Of a stretch of DNA of 64,000 nt, positions 51,164-60,268 are shown piece after piece. Below the pieces are notes generated by a model. It did no database searches. It saw only the letters and a program-made list of their open reading frames with translations, and was not told the DNA's origin. The DNA is taken from the NCBI GenBank assembly GCA_964246985.1, contig CAXTSE010000004.1:1-64000 (forward strand), given 5' to 3'. The position numbers and the translations under genes are program-made. Every line of letters starts with the position of its first letter. Within the stretch, counting starts at the first letter, position 1. This DNA is from CAXTSE01 sp964246985 (GTDB lineage Bacteria; Actinomycetota; Actinomycetes; Actinomycetales; Microbacteriaceae).

Positions 51164-52135
51164 ATGACCATGACACCGGAGCAGGCGACAGCCTTCCAGG
51201 AGGCGTTCGGACGACTCGTCGCCGGCGTCGAGCAGGTGCTGCTCGGCAAGACCTTCGTGGTGCGGCTCGGCTTCGTCGCGCTCTTCAGCGAGGGGCACCT
51301 GCTGCTCGAGGACTTCCCCGGCACGGGCAAGACCTCCTTCGCCCGCGCCATCGCCCAGAGCGTCGCCGGATCCAGCAGCCGCATCCAGTTCACCCCCGAC
51401 CTGCTGCCCGGCGATATCACGGGCGTCAGCATCTACGACCAGCGCAGCGGCGCGTTCGACTTCCATCAGGGGCCGGTGTTCGCCAACATCGTGCTCGCCG
51501 ACGAGATCAACCGCGCCAGCCCGAAGACGCAGGCCGCCCTCCTCGAGGTCATGGAGGAGGGGCACATCACCGTCGACGGCCTGAGCCACGATGTCGGCCT
51601 GCCGTTCATGGTCATCGCGACGCAGAACCCGATCGAGCAGGCGGGCACCTACCGGCTGCCCGAGGCGCAGCTCGACCGGTTCCTCCTCAAGGCGTCCATC
51701 GGCTACCCCGACCACGCGTCCACCCTGCGGATCCTCGAGGGAGCGGGCACCAAGGCGCACGAGGTGACCCTGCCGCCGATCGTCACGGCGGACGCGGTGC
51801 TCGAGATGGCGCAGCTCGCGCGCACGGTGCACGTCGACCCGAGCGTCAACGACTACGTGTCGCGTCTCGTCGACGCGACACGCTCGGCGACCGAGGTGCG
51901 ACTCGGCGTCAGCGTGCGGGGAGCGCTCGCGCTCGTGCGCAGCGCGAAGACCCTCGCCGCGGCCAGTGGCCGACACTACGTGGTGCCGGACGACATCAAG
52001 TCGCTCGCCGAGCCCGTGCTCGCCCACCGGCTCGTTCTCGATCCAGAGGCCGAGTTCGACGGGGTCACCCCGTCGAGCGTCATCGCGCAGCTGCTGCTCG
52101 AGACGGCGCCGCCGAGTGATCGGCAAGCCGTGTGA
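51164..52135 (+). CDS. MoxR-family AAA+ ATPase
   Basis: The protein is 323 residues. It has Walker A EDFPGTGKTSFARAIA (about 47), Walker B FANIVLADEINRASPKTQAALLEVMEE (VLADEINR, about 108), sensor 1 IATQNPIEQAGTYRLPEAQLDRF in part (ATQNPIE) and an Arg finger region. MoxR ATPases act as chaperones that mature partner proteins, usually with DUF58 or VWA proteins encoded next door, as here. The ATG at 51164 is 47 bases after the giant gene, with GAGAGGA about 10 nt upstream. The stop overlaps the DUF58 gene. Confidence 0.95.
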   Translation: MTMTPEQATAFQEAFGRLVAGVEQVLLGKTFVVRLGFVALFSEGHLLLEDFPGTGKTSFARAIAQSVAGSSSRIQFTPDLLPGDITGVSIYDQRSGAFDFHQGPVFANIVLADEINRASPKTQAALLEVMEEGHITVDGLSHDVGLPFMVIATQNPIEQAGTYRLPEAQLDRFLLKASIGYPDHASTLRILEGAGTKAHEVTLPPIVTADAVLEMAQLARTVHVDPSVNDYVSRLVDATRSATEVRLGVSVRGALALVRSAKTLAAASGRHYVVPDDIKSLAEPVLAHRLVLDPEAEFDGVTPSSVIAQLLLETAPPSDRQAV

Positions 52136-53535
52136 GCATCCCACGGGGGAGCAGCGACTCGCGTGCCGCGCGCACCGCGACCGGACTCGGCGACACGCAG
52201 ACCCGCTCCGAGAGCGCAGGTCTGACCAACACCCGCACGCGCCTCGTCGGCGCGCGCACGGGTGCGCTCGCCGACGCCGTCGTGCTGCTCGTGCGTGCGG
52301 GCACGGCCCTCGGCGCCGCGTTCGCCCGTCTGTTCTCCCGCGTCGCCGCCGTGGTGACGCCGCTCGGCTGGGTCATGCTCGCGGTCATCCCGCTGTCCCT
52401 CATCGTCGGGTACCGCCTCGGCTGGATCGAGCTGGTCGTCGTCGGCTGGGCCGGTCTGGTGCTCGCGGTCGTGGCTGGCATCTACCTCGTCGGCCGCTCG
52501 CCCTTCCGGGTCGAGCTGTCGCTGCTGCACAGCCGCGTCATCGTCGGGGAGCCCGCCCGCGGCGTCATCGACGTCGTCAACCCCAGTGGTCGACGGGTGC
52601 TGGGTGTCACCGTGGAGATCCCGGTCGGAGACGGCCTCGCCGAGCTCGCGATGCCGGGTCTCCGGCGGGGTGGCGAGTACCACCACGACTTCGCGGTGCC
52701 GACCCTCAAGCGCGGCATCGTGCCGGTGGGACCCGTGCGTACAGTGCGAGCCGATCCGATCGGCCTCGTGCGGCGCGAGGTGGTCTTCACCGACGCCGTC
52801 GAGCTGATGGTCCACCCGCGCACGATCGGCGTTCCGAGCACGAGCACGGGCCTCATCCGTGACCTCGAGGGCACCCCGACGACCGACCTCACCTCGAGCG
52901 ACGTCGCGTTCCACGCGCTGCGCGAGTACCAGAACGGCGACGAGCGTCGCTACATCCACTGGAAGTCGACGGCCAAGACCGGCACCTTCATGGTGCGCCA
53001 GTTCGAGCAGACTCGCCGTAGCCATCTGGTCGTCGCGCTCACCCTGGCGACGAGCGACTACGTGAGCGAGCAGGAGTTCGAGCTCGCAGTGAGCGTGGCC
53101 GGCAGCCTCGGCGTGCGCGCGATCCGCGACGGCCGCACCGTCTCGGTGGTCGTCAGCACCATCACCCCCGAGTTCGCCAAGCGCAAGATCCTGGCCGTGC
53201 GCTCGCTGGCGACGCACCTGCCCGCGCGTCTGCTCGACGACCTGGCCGTCGTCGACGTCGCCTCGTCGGCGCTCGGCATCCGCGACATCGCACGGGTCGC
53301 GGCCGATGACGTGGCCGGCATCTCGGTCGCCTTCCTCGTCTGCGGGTCACGGGTGACCGCGGCCGAGCTGCGCGCCGCATCCCACTCCTTCCCCCTCGGC
53401 GTGGAGGTGGTCGCGATCGTCTGCGACCCGGAGGCGGTGCCCGGCTTCCGGCGCGTGTCCGGCCTCAGCGTGCTCACCATCGGCTACCTCGACGACCTGC
53501 GGATCGCGCTCGCCCGGACGGCGGCCGTCGCGTGA
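52132..53535 (+). CDS. DUF58 membrane protein
   Basis: The protein is 467 residues. An unusual Ser/Arg/Thr-rich N-terminal extension (about 1-75) precedes two transmembrane helices (about 78-120). The DUF58 signature REYQNGDERRYIHWKSTAKT lies near 264-283, followed by a von Willebrand-like fold. DUF58 proteins are standard partners of MoxR ATPases. The GTG start overlaps moxR and its stop overlaps the TgpA-like gene, so translation of the three is coupled. The long N-terminus could be an interaction arm, though a later start cannot be excluded. Confidence 0.9.
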   Translation: MSIPRGSSDSRAARTATGLGDTQTRSESAGLTNTRTRLVGARTGALADAVVLLVRAGTALGAAFARLFSRVAAVVTPLGWVMLAVIPLSLIVGYRLGWIELVVVGWAGLVLAVVAGIYLVGRSPFRVELSLLHSRVIVGEPARGVIDVVNPSGRRVLGVTVEIPVGDGLAELAMPGLRRGGEYHHDFAVPTLKRGIVPVGPVRTVRADPIGLVRREVVFTDAVELMVHPRTIGVPSTSTGLIRDLEGTPTTDLTSSDVAFHALREYQNGDERRYIHWKSTAKTGTFMVRQFEQTRRSHLVVALTLATSDYVSEQEFELAVSVAGSLGVRAIRDGRTVSVVVSTITPEFAKRKILAVRSLATHLPARLLDDLAVVDVASSALGIRDIARVAADDVAGISVAFLVCGSRVTAAELRAASHSFPLGVEVVAIVCDPEAVPGFRRVSGLSVLTIGYLDDLRIALARTAAVA

Positions 53536-55850
53536 ATCCACCCCGCCTGCGGCCCGGCTTCGTGGTCGCCAGCACGCTGCTGGTGTGGCTCACGACCGGG
53601 ATCGCGGCGACCGCCCTCTGGCCGATCTACGAGGACCCGCGCTTCCTCGTCCTCCTCATCGTGACAGTGGCGCTGGGCAGCGTGGTCGCGATTCTCGGAG
53701 CCGTGTTCCGCTGGCCGCCGTACGCCGTGATCGTGGTCGGGTTCGCAGTGTTCCTGGCGGCCGGTGTGCCCCTGGCGGTGCCCGACGAGGCGAACGGGAT
53801 CCTCCCGACGGCGACCGGCCTCGTGCAGCTCGTGTCGGCCGTCGCCCTCGGCTGGAAGCAGCTGCTCACCATCGTCCTGCCCGTCGGCGACTACCAGGCG
53901 CTCCTCGTCCCGGCCTACGTGCTGCTGCTCGTCTCCACGATCACGAGCCTCAGCATCGCGCTGCGCGCGAAGTGGGGCGAGCTCGCCGTGGTCCCGCCGG
54001 TGCTGCTGTTCGTCGCCGCGATCGCGTTCGGCCCCGAGATCGTGCCGTGGCCCGTGCCGTGGGCGCTCGCGATGCTCGTCGTCGTGCTGATGTGGCTCAT
54101 CTGGCGCCGCTGGCGCCGCCGCCGCGAGCAGGTGCGCGCCCTCGCGGTCAGCACCGACGGCCCCGGCTCCGAGCCCGCGGGCGACCTCGCGCTCGGCGCG
54201 CGGCAGCTGTTCGCCGGTGCCGCCATCCTCGCCGTCGCCTCCGCGGCGTCGATCGGCGCCGCGACGGTGCTCCCGCCTGTCGCCGACCGCACCGTGCTGC
54301 GCACCACCGTCGACCAGCCGTTCGACCCGCGCGACTACCCGAGCCCGCTCGCCGGATTCCGCCGCTACCTGCAGACAGATCGCGTGGACTCCACGATGTT
54401 CCGCGTGACGGGCCTCCCGGTCGGCGCGCGCATCCGGATCGCCACCCTCGACAGCTACGACGGCGTCGTGTACGCGGTCGGCAGCGATCGGGTCGACAGC
54501 GCGTCGGGGACGTTCGTGCGCATCCCGTCCGGCGTCGACCAGTCGGGCACCGCAGGCCAGCAGGTGGAGCTGAGCGTCGAGATCGACGACTACACCGGGG
54601 TCTGGGTGCCGACCGCAGGACGCTTCGAGTCGATCGGGTTCAGCGGGTCCGACGCCTCGACCCTCCGCGACGCCTTCTACTACAACAACTCGAGCGGCAC
54701 GGCGGCCGTCATCGGCGGACTGTCATCGGGCGACAGCTACGAGCTCCGCGCCCTGCTGCCGGATCAGCCGGCGCAGTCGCAGCTCGAAGGCCTGACGCCC
54801 GGCTCCGCCGCCGTCCCGCGGCTGGCCGAGCTGCCGGACGAGGTGGCGACCGCGCTCGACGCCTACGCCCAGGGCGCCGAGTCGCCGGGCGCCCGGCTGA
54901 GCGCCGCGCTCGCGGGCCTCCGCGCCGACGGGTACATCAGCCACGGGCTCGATCCGGATGCGCCGGCCAGCCGATCCGGACACGCGGCCGACCGCATCAC
55001 CGAGCTCTTCACAGCGCCGCGCATGATCGGCGACGCCGAGCAGTACGCGGTGGCGGCGGCGCTCATGGCGAGGCAGCTGGGGTTCCCGGCCCGTGTCGTC
55101 TTCGGCTTCTCGCCGGATGCGGACGACGCGGACGCGGGCGGGACCCTGTCGGTGGTCGGCGACGACGTGACCGCCTGGATCGAGGTGGACACCGACCAGT
55201 TCGGCTGGGTCGCGCTCGACCCGGTGCCCGAGGACCGCCCGATCCCCGAGGAGGAGCCGGAGGACCCGACGCAGATCGCGCGTCCCCAGTCCATCGTGCC
55301 GCCCCCGCCGGACCGGCCCGATGCCAACCCCGATCAGACGGCACCGGACAGCCAGCAGGACGAGCCGGCGACGCTCGACCCGTTCCTCGCCTTCCTGCTC
55401 ACGGCGGCGCGGATCGCCGGGGGCGTCCTGCTCGTGCTGGCGATCCTCGCGGCGCCGTTCCTGCTGATCATCGCGGCCAAGCGCCGCCGCCGCCGCATCC
55501 GCCGAACCGCACCCGACGTCGTCGAGCGCATCCGCGGCGGCTGGGAGGAGTTCACCGATGCCGTGGTGGACCATGGATTCTCGCCCCCCGTCGCGTCCAC
55601 CCGGTCGGAGGTCGCCGCGGTCGTCGGCACCCTGCCGTCGCGCGTCCTCGCCGCCGTCACCGACCGCGCCGTGTTCGCGCCAGGCGAGCCCGATCCGGCG
55701 GACGCCGACCACGTCTGGGATGCGGTCGCCGAGCTGCGCAGCTCGCTCGACGTCGGGCTGACGCGGCGTCAGCGGCTGAAGGCCCTCATCTCGCTGCGGT
55801 CGCTCGGCGGCTACAGTGTTCGTCATCTCATCAAGGGAGCCCGTGAATGA
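53532..55850 (+). CDS. TgpA-like membrane protein with inactive transglutaminase domain
   Basis: The protein is 772 residues. Six to seven transmembrane helices in the first 240 residues (DUF3488/TgpA_N type) are followed by an external region and a transglutaminase-like core, a proline-rich stretch, another helix (about 620-645), and a cytoplasmic tail. In the core the catalytic Cys position holds Ala502 (IGDAEQYAVAAA) and the His position holds Thr547 (DVTAWIEV); Asp563 (ALDPVP) remains. The spacing of 45 and 16 residues matches active relatives. It should therefore be a pseudoenzyme, perhaps binding peptides or the giant protein. The GTG overlaps DUF58. Confidence 0.9.
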   Translation: MNPPRLRPGFVVASTLLVWLTTGIAATALWPIYEDPRFLVLLIVTVALGSVVAILGAVFRWPPYAVIVVGFAVFLAAGVPLAVPDEANGILPTATGLVQLVSAVALGWKQLLTIVLPVGDYQALLVPAYVLLLVSTITSLSIALRAKWGELAVVPPVLLFVAAIAFGPEIVPWPVPWALAMLVVVLMWLIWRRWRRRREQVRALAVSTDGPGSEPAGDLALGARQLFAGAAILAVASAASIGAATVLPPVADRTVLRTTVDQPFDPRDYPSPLAGFRRYLQTDRVDSTMFRVTGLPVGARIRIATLDSYDGVVYAVGSDRVDSASGTFVRIPSGVDQSGTAGQQVELSVEIDDYTGVWVPTAGRFESIGFSGSDASTLRDAFYYNNSSGTAAVIGGLSSGDSYELRALLPDQPAQSQLEGLTPGSAAVPRLAELPDEVATALDAYAQGAESPGARLSAALAGLRADGYISHGLDPDAPASRSGHAADRITELFTAPRMIGDAEQYAVAAALMARQLGFPARVVFGFSPDADDADAGGTLSVVGDDVTAWIEVDTDQFGWVALDPVPEDRPIPEEEPEDPTQIARPQSIVPPPPDRPDANPDQTAPDSQQDEPATLDPFLAFLLTAARIAGGVLLVLAILAAPFLLIIAAKRRRRRIRRTAPDVVERIRGGWEEFTDAVVDHGFSPPVASTRSEVAAVVGTLPSRVLAAVTDRAVFAPGEPDPADADHVWDAVAELRSSLDVGLTRRQRLKALISLRSLGGYSVRHLIKGARE

Positions 55851-57217
55851 CCTGTCGTGAGTGTGGAGCGGACCTGCCCGAGGGTGCGCTCTTCTGCGGA
55901 GAATGCGGCGCCGCCGTCGAGCTGGTGGAGGCCGGGATCGGCGCCGCGTCGGGTGCTCGCCCCGCGCCGCGGGGCGACCCCGCCTACGCGGCACCGAGCC
56001 GCCGCGTGCCCACCGCCTGGGAGCGGTTCGCTCCGCGGTCGGGCGGGGACGTGCCGGACGGGGACGTGCCCGACGGGGCAGTCGTGGATGCGGTCGAGGA
56101 GGACGCGGAGCGCGTGGAGGTCGCCGTGACGGACGAGACGGATGAGGCTGACGAGATCGAGGGGGCCGACGAGATCGAGGAGGCTGATGCCCTCGAGGAG
56201 TCCGACGCCTTCGATGAGGCCGACGGCCCCGACGAGGCCGAGCTCCCGGAGGGCGTCGAAGAATCCGACGGCTCCGTCGATCTGTTCGAGGGGCTGGACG
56301 ACGAGTCGTCCTCCGACGAGGCCGTACCCGACGCCGAGCCCGATCGCGAGGCCGAGGCCGACGCCGAGGACCAGATCGCCGACGACTCCGCGTTGTGTCC
56401 CCAATGCGATGCCGACGTCGATCCGGCCGACGTCTTCTGCGGCGAGTGCGGCTTCCTGCTGCGCGCCGTGATGCCGGGCCCCGGCGACACCGCCGTGATC
56501 CCGCCGCTCCGGGCCCAGGTGCCGCCGCCGCTCGTGCCGGGTGGGGCGGCGCCCCCGCCGGCCTGGCCCGTCGACGTGCGCGACCAGCCGCTCGAGCCGC
56601 CCGTCGCGCTCGAGCCGGTCCCCGCATCCGAGGCCGACGACCAGCCCGACGAGCCCGACGACGATCCCGATCAGCTGGACGAGCCCGACCCGCATCCGAA
56701 CACCGACCTGGACGACGACTCGTCCGACCCGACACCCGAGGACCAGCCCGTGGAATCCCTCTCCTTCGACGACGCCCCCGTCGAGCCGACCGGTGGGCGC
56801 GCTCGCCCGGCGCCCGATCCCTTCCCGTGGGGAGCCGACGCGAGCGTGGAGGACCTCGAGGCGACCCGCGTCGTGAGCCAGCACGGCACCGGCGAGCGGT
56901 TCGTGCTGCAGTTCAGCACGGGTGAGAGCGTCACGGTGCACGGCGCCGGCCTGATCGGCCGCAACCCGTCGGCGCAGCCGGGGGAGTACGTCGACCAGCT
57001 CGTGTCGATCTTCGACGTCGGCAAGTCGGTGTCGAAGACGCACCTCGAGTTCGGGCAGGAGGGCGGCAGGTTCTGGGTGAGCGATCGCTACTCGACCAAC
57101 GGCTCGATCGTGCGGCAGCCCGAGGCAGAGCCGCGGCGCTGCGAGCCGGGACGCCGGTACTTCGTCATGCGCGGCACGCGCATCGACGTCGGCGAGCAGT
57201 TCTTCGTCGTCAGCTGA
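55847..57217 (+). CDS. Double zinc-ribbon, acidic linker, FHA adaptor protein
   Basis: The protein is 456 residues and soluble. A zinc ribbon (CRECGADLPEGALFCGECG, residues 3-21) is followed by a linker, a very acidic segment (about 85-180, Asp/Glu over 40 percent), a second zinc ribbon (CPQCDADVDPADVFCGECG, about 184-202), a Pro/Asp/Glu linker, and a C-terminal FHA domain (about 345-456) with LIGRNPSA, SVSKTHLEF and YSTNGSIV. It should bind phosphothreonine on kinase substrates and recruit another partner by the ribbons. The ATG overlaps the TgpA-like stop. I know no characterised protein with exactly this order. Confidence 0.85.
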   Translation: MTCRECGADLPEGALFCGECGAAVELVEAGIGAASGARPAPRGDPAYAAPSRRVPTAWERFAPRSGGDVPDGDVPDGAVVDAVEEDAERVEVAVTDETDEADEIEGADEIEEADALEESDAFDEADGPDEAELPEGVEESDGSVDLFEGLDDESSSDEAVPDAEPDREAEADAEDQIADDSALCPQCDADVDPADVFCGECGFLLRAVMPGPGDTAVIPPLRAQVPPPLVPGGAAPPPAWPVDVRDQPLEPPVALEPVPASEADDQPDEPDDDPDQLDEPDPHPNTDLDDDSSDPTPEDQPVESLSFDDAPVEPTGGRARPAPDPFPWGADASVEDLEATRVVSQHGTGERFVLQFSTGESVTVHGAGLIGRNPSAQPGEYVDQLVSIFDVGKSVSKTHLEFGQEGGRFWVSDRYSTNGSIVRQPEAEPRRCEPGRRYFVMRGTRIDVGEQFFVVS

Positions 57218-57227
57218 GGCCCGCGAG

Positions 57228-57272
57228 CGCTCCTCCCGGATGCCGGAGCGTCGCGATCCTGCACAGATCGCG
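57228..57272 (+). terminator. Two tandem hairpins after the zinc-ribbon FHA gene
   Basis: CGCTCC (57228-57233)/GGAGCG (57245-57250) and CGCGATC (57252-57258)/GATCGCG (57266-57272) form adjacent stems starting 11 bases after the stop. They fall in the 99-base gap before the FtsK-like gene and may end or attenuate the long operon. No T tract is seen. The gap shows no obvious promoter. Confidence 0.4.
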
Positions 57273-57316
57273 GCCGCGCGCGCCGGTCGGGGCGCCGTCC
57301 GCGGTCGACTGACGGG

Positions 57317-60256
57317 GTGATCCCGACTCCGCCGCCCGTCCGCATAGCCCTCCCTCCGCTTCCGGCTCCGCCCGGTCGCGTCGCGTTCCCGGTCATCGCG
57401 ACCCTCGCCCCGGTGGTCGTGTCTCTCGGCCTCTGGGCGATCACCCAGTCGGTCTACAGCCTGCTCTTCGCCGCACTCGGGCCGATCGTGGCCGTCGGAG
57501 GGCTCGTCGACGGCCGGTTCTCCCGCCGCTCCGCCGTGCGACGCGACCGCGCACGCTTCGAGGCAGCGCTCACGGCGACCCTCCGGCGCATCGACGAGGC
57601 GCACGCTGCCGAGCGGGAGCGGCTGCGACGTCTGGGGGCATTCCCTGTCGCCGAGCCGCGGGGCGCGGCACCCGTCGGGCCGTGGGCGGCGGGGCACTCG
57701 TCGACCGACCCGTTGCCGATCCATCTGGCCACCGCCACCCTGCTCGGTCGCGTGGAGCTGACCGGCGACGACCCGCCGGATGCTCCCGCCGACCTCCTCG
57801 CCCGAGTCGCGGCCGCGCGCGCCCGCTCGGGCCGCACCGAGGCTGCGCCGTTCATCGTCGATGCGCGCGACGGCGTAGGCGTCGTGGGTCCGCCGATTGT
57901 CGTCGCGGCCGTCGCGCGCTCCGCCGTCGCCCAGCTCGCGACGTTGCTCCCGCCTGATGTGCTCGCGATCCGCGCGCCGAAGACCGAGCCCTGGGTGCTC
58001 GACCTGCCGCACGACGCGCGGCTCACCGACGCGTCCGAGTACCGCCTCGACCTCACCGGCGGACGGGAGGTGCTGATCGCGTCCGCCGAGGATGCTGCCC
58101 GCCTGCCTCTCGGGTGCGGTGTGGCGCTGCGCTGGCAGGGCGGCGACGTGCACCTGCTGAGGGGTGCGGACGGCGCTCCGTCGTCCGACCTTCGGCCGGT
58201 CGCGCTCTCGCGGCAGCGGGCCCGCGAGCTTGCCGCGCAGCTCGCGCGCGCAGCCGACGCGCACGGCATCCGACCGCGCTCCGCCCAGCTCCCCGCTCGG
58301 GTCGATCTCGCGGACCTTCTCGACGAGCGGGCCGCCTCCGACGTGGCGAGTGGCCCGAGTCCGACGCCGGGAGGTCTCGCCGCTCCAATCGGAGTCGATG
58401 CGCTCGGCACCGTCGTGCTCGACCTGGTGGCCGACGGGCCGCACGCCGTCATCGCGGGCACGACCGGCTCGGGCAAGAGCGAGCTCCTCATCTCGTGGGT
58501 GCTGGCGATCGCTGCGAGCCACTCTCCTGACGAGGTGACGTTCCTGCTGGTCGATTTCAAGGGAGGCGCGGCGTTCGCACCGCTCTCGGGCCTGCCGCAC
58601 GTGCTCGGCACACTCAGCGACCTCGACGCCCGGCTGACGCGACGTGCGATCCTCAGCCTGCGCGCAGAGGTCCTCCACCGCGAACGCACCCTGGCCGAGC
58701 ACCGGGCTCGCGGCATCGACGAGCTGCCCGCGGGGGTGCTGCCGCGGCTGGTGATCGTCGTGGACGAGTTCGCCGCCGTGGTGCACGACAGCCCCGAGCT
58801 GCACGACGTCTTCGCCGACCTCGCCGCCCGCGGCCGCTCGCTCGGTCTGCACCTCGTGCTCTGCACGCAGCGACCATCCGGGGTGGTGCGGGACGCGGTG
58901 CTCGCGAATGTCCCGATCCGGCTGTCTCTGCGCGTCACCGACCGCGCGGACAGCGTCGCCATGGTCGGCAGCGATGCCGCCGCGCAGCTGCCGGGCGACG
59001 CCAGGGGCCGGGCGGTCCTGTCCGATGCCCGCGGCGTGCGCGACGTGCAGGTGGCGCTCGCGGCTCCTGGCGACGCCGACCGTGTCCGGATGTCCGCGCG
59101 CGGGGTCGCGCCGCGGCGGCCATGGTGCGATCCGCTGCCGTCGCACATCGAGCTCGGATCGCTTCCGCCTGCCCACTCCGGACTCGCGTTCGGTCGTGCC
59201 GACCACCCGGACGAGCAGCGGCAGCCCGTGGCCGCTCATGATCCGATCGCCCACGGTCCGCTCCTCGTCGTCGGTGCACCGGCGTCCGGACGGTCGACAG
59301 CTCTCGCCGCGCTGCGGGCGTCGGCGCTGGCCGCCGGGTTCGACGTGGTGCGCGTCCCCGCGGAACCGGCGGACGCCTGGGCGATGATCACCGGCGAGCT
59401 CACGCGCCCCTCCGGACCCGCCCGCCCCCGCCTGCTCCTCGTCGACGATCTCGACCTGCTGGTGTCGCGCGTCGACGCGGACTACCGCCACGAGCTGCTC
59501 GATCACCTCGCGTCGCTCGCCCGCGAGGCCACCGCACGCCGGCTCGCGATCGCGGCGTCGGCGCAGCGGATCGGCGGGCCGCTCGCCTCGATCGCCGCAC
59601 TGTTCGGCTCGCGCATCGTGCTTCGGCAGCCGAACCGCGACGAGCACGTGCTGGCCGGAGCCGACGGCAGCTCCTACGACCCTGCACTGCCGCCCGGCGC
59701 GGGCTGGTGGCGCGGCTCGTCCGTCCAGGTCGCGGTGCCCCCCGACGACCGGGGGGAGGGCGGGCCCGACCCCGACCTGGGGGATGTCGCCACGCCGACC
59801 CCGTTGCGAGTCGATCTCTCCGCGCACGCGGCGCTCGCCGTCGTCGCGGCACGTCCTCGTGCCCTCGCCGCGGCGCTCCGCGCTGCCGGAGCGCGGGTGC
59901 ACGAGGTCGGAGGGCCGGCCGGCGGCGCGTCGGGGGGACCCGCTGGCGGCGATCTCGGTGCCCTGCAGATCGCGGTGCCGGGCGTTCCCACCGTGCTGCT
60001 CGGGGACCCGGATGCGTGGCACGCCGACTGGGCGGCACTGAGCTGGGCGCGGCGCGATCTCCCGATGGTGATGCTGGGATGCTCCCCGGCGGATCACCGC
60101 ACGCTGCTGCGAGACCGCGAGCTCCCGCCCCTGCTCGGTCCGGGCGAGGGCGAGTGCTGGTACGCCGACGAGGGTGTCACCAGACGTGCGGTTTTCGTCT
60201 GGCCGACCCCCCACCCGGCCATGGAATCCGCATCAGAATCCGCGATCCGCCGCTGA
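57317..60256 (+). CDS. FtsK/SpoIIIE (EccC-like) membrane ATPase
   Basis: The protein is 979 residues. Two N-terminal helices (about 18-60) anchor it. A first FtsK/SpoIIIE domain has Walker A AGTTGSGKSELL (about 380) and Walker B LVIVVDEF (about 475). A second has the degenerate P-loop GAPASGRST (Lys replaced by Arg, about 652) and LLLVDDLDLL. This architecture resembles EccC motors of type VII secretion more than chromosome-segregating FtsK, which carries a gamma domain. No WXG100 gene is in the window. The GTG at 57317 follows GACGGG. It probably moves or remodels proteins at the membrane for this cluster. Confidence 0.87.
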   Translation: MIPTPPPVRIALPPLPAPPGRVAFPVIATLAPVVVSLGLWAITQSVYSLLFAALGPIVAVGGLVDGRFSRRSAVRRDRARFEAALTATLRRIDEAHAAERERLRRLGAFPVAEPRGAAPVGPWAAGHSSTDPLPIHLATATLLGRVELTGDDPPDAPADLLARVAAARARSGRTEAAPFIVDARDGVGVVGPPIVVAAVARSAVAQLATLLPPDVLAIRAPKTEPWVLDLPHDARLTDASEYRLDLTGGREVLIASAEDAARLPLGCGVALRWQGGDVHLLRGADGAPSSDLRPVALSRQRARELAAQLARAADAHGIRPRSAQLPARVDLADLLDERAASDVASGPSPTPGGLAAPIGVDALGTVVLDLVADGPHAVIAGTTGSGKSELLISWVLAIAASHSPDEVTFLLVDFKGGAAFAPLSGLPHVLGTLSDLDARLTRRAILSLRAEVLHRERTLAEHRARGIDELPAGVLPRLVIVVDEFAAVVHDSPELHDVFADLAARGRSLGLHLVLCTQRPSGVVRDAVLANVPIRLSLRVTDRADSVAMVGSDAAAQLPGDARGRAVLSDARGVRDVQVALAAPGDADRVRMSARGVAPRRPWCDPLPSHIELGSLPPAHSGLAFGRADHPDEQRQPVAAHDPIAHGPLLVVGAPASGRSTALAALRASALAAGFDVVRVPAEPADAWAMITGELTRPSGPARPRLLLVDDLDLLVSRVDADYRHELLDHLASLAREATARRLAIAASAQRIGGPLASIAALFGSRIVLRQPNRDEHVLAGADGSSYDPALPPGAGWWRGSSVQVAVPPDDRGEGGPDPDLGDVATPTPLRVDLSAHAALAVVAARPRALAAALRAAGARVHEVGGPAGGASGGPAGGDLGALQIAVPGVPTVLLGDPDAWHADWAALSWARRDLPMVMLGCSPADHRTLLRDRELPPLLGPGEGECWYADEGVTRRAVFVWPTPHPAMESASESAIRR

Positions 60257-60268
60257 TTTCGTGAAATC
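60255..60268. promoter_or_regulatory. Palindrome upstream of the polyamine transporter operon
   Basis: GATTTC-GT-GAAATC is a 14-base palindrome that overlaps the stop codon of the FtsK-like gene. A second inverted pair, GTTTCG (60272-60277) and CGAAAC (60296-60301), follows. The AT-richer 127-base gap before potD is where an operon promoter and operator would be expected. Confidence 0.4.

Noticed and set aside
44410..51432. A 2340-codon open frame on the minus strand
   Set aside because: It is antisense to the giant repeat protein and arises from strong GC-rich third-position bias. Its translation is Arg/His/Val/Asp-rich without family motifs, while the plus strand shows clear domains.
55823..60214. 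A 1463-codon open frame on the minus strand
   Set aside because: It is a shadow of the FHA and FtsK-like genes, with biased composition and no recognisable motif.
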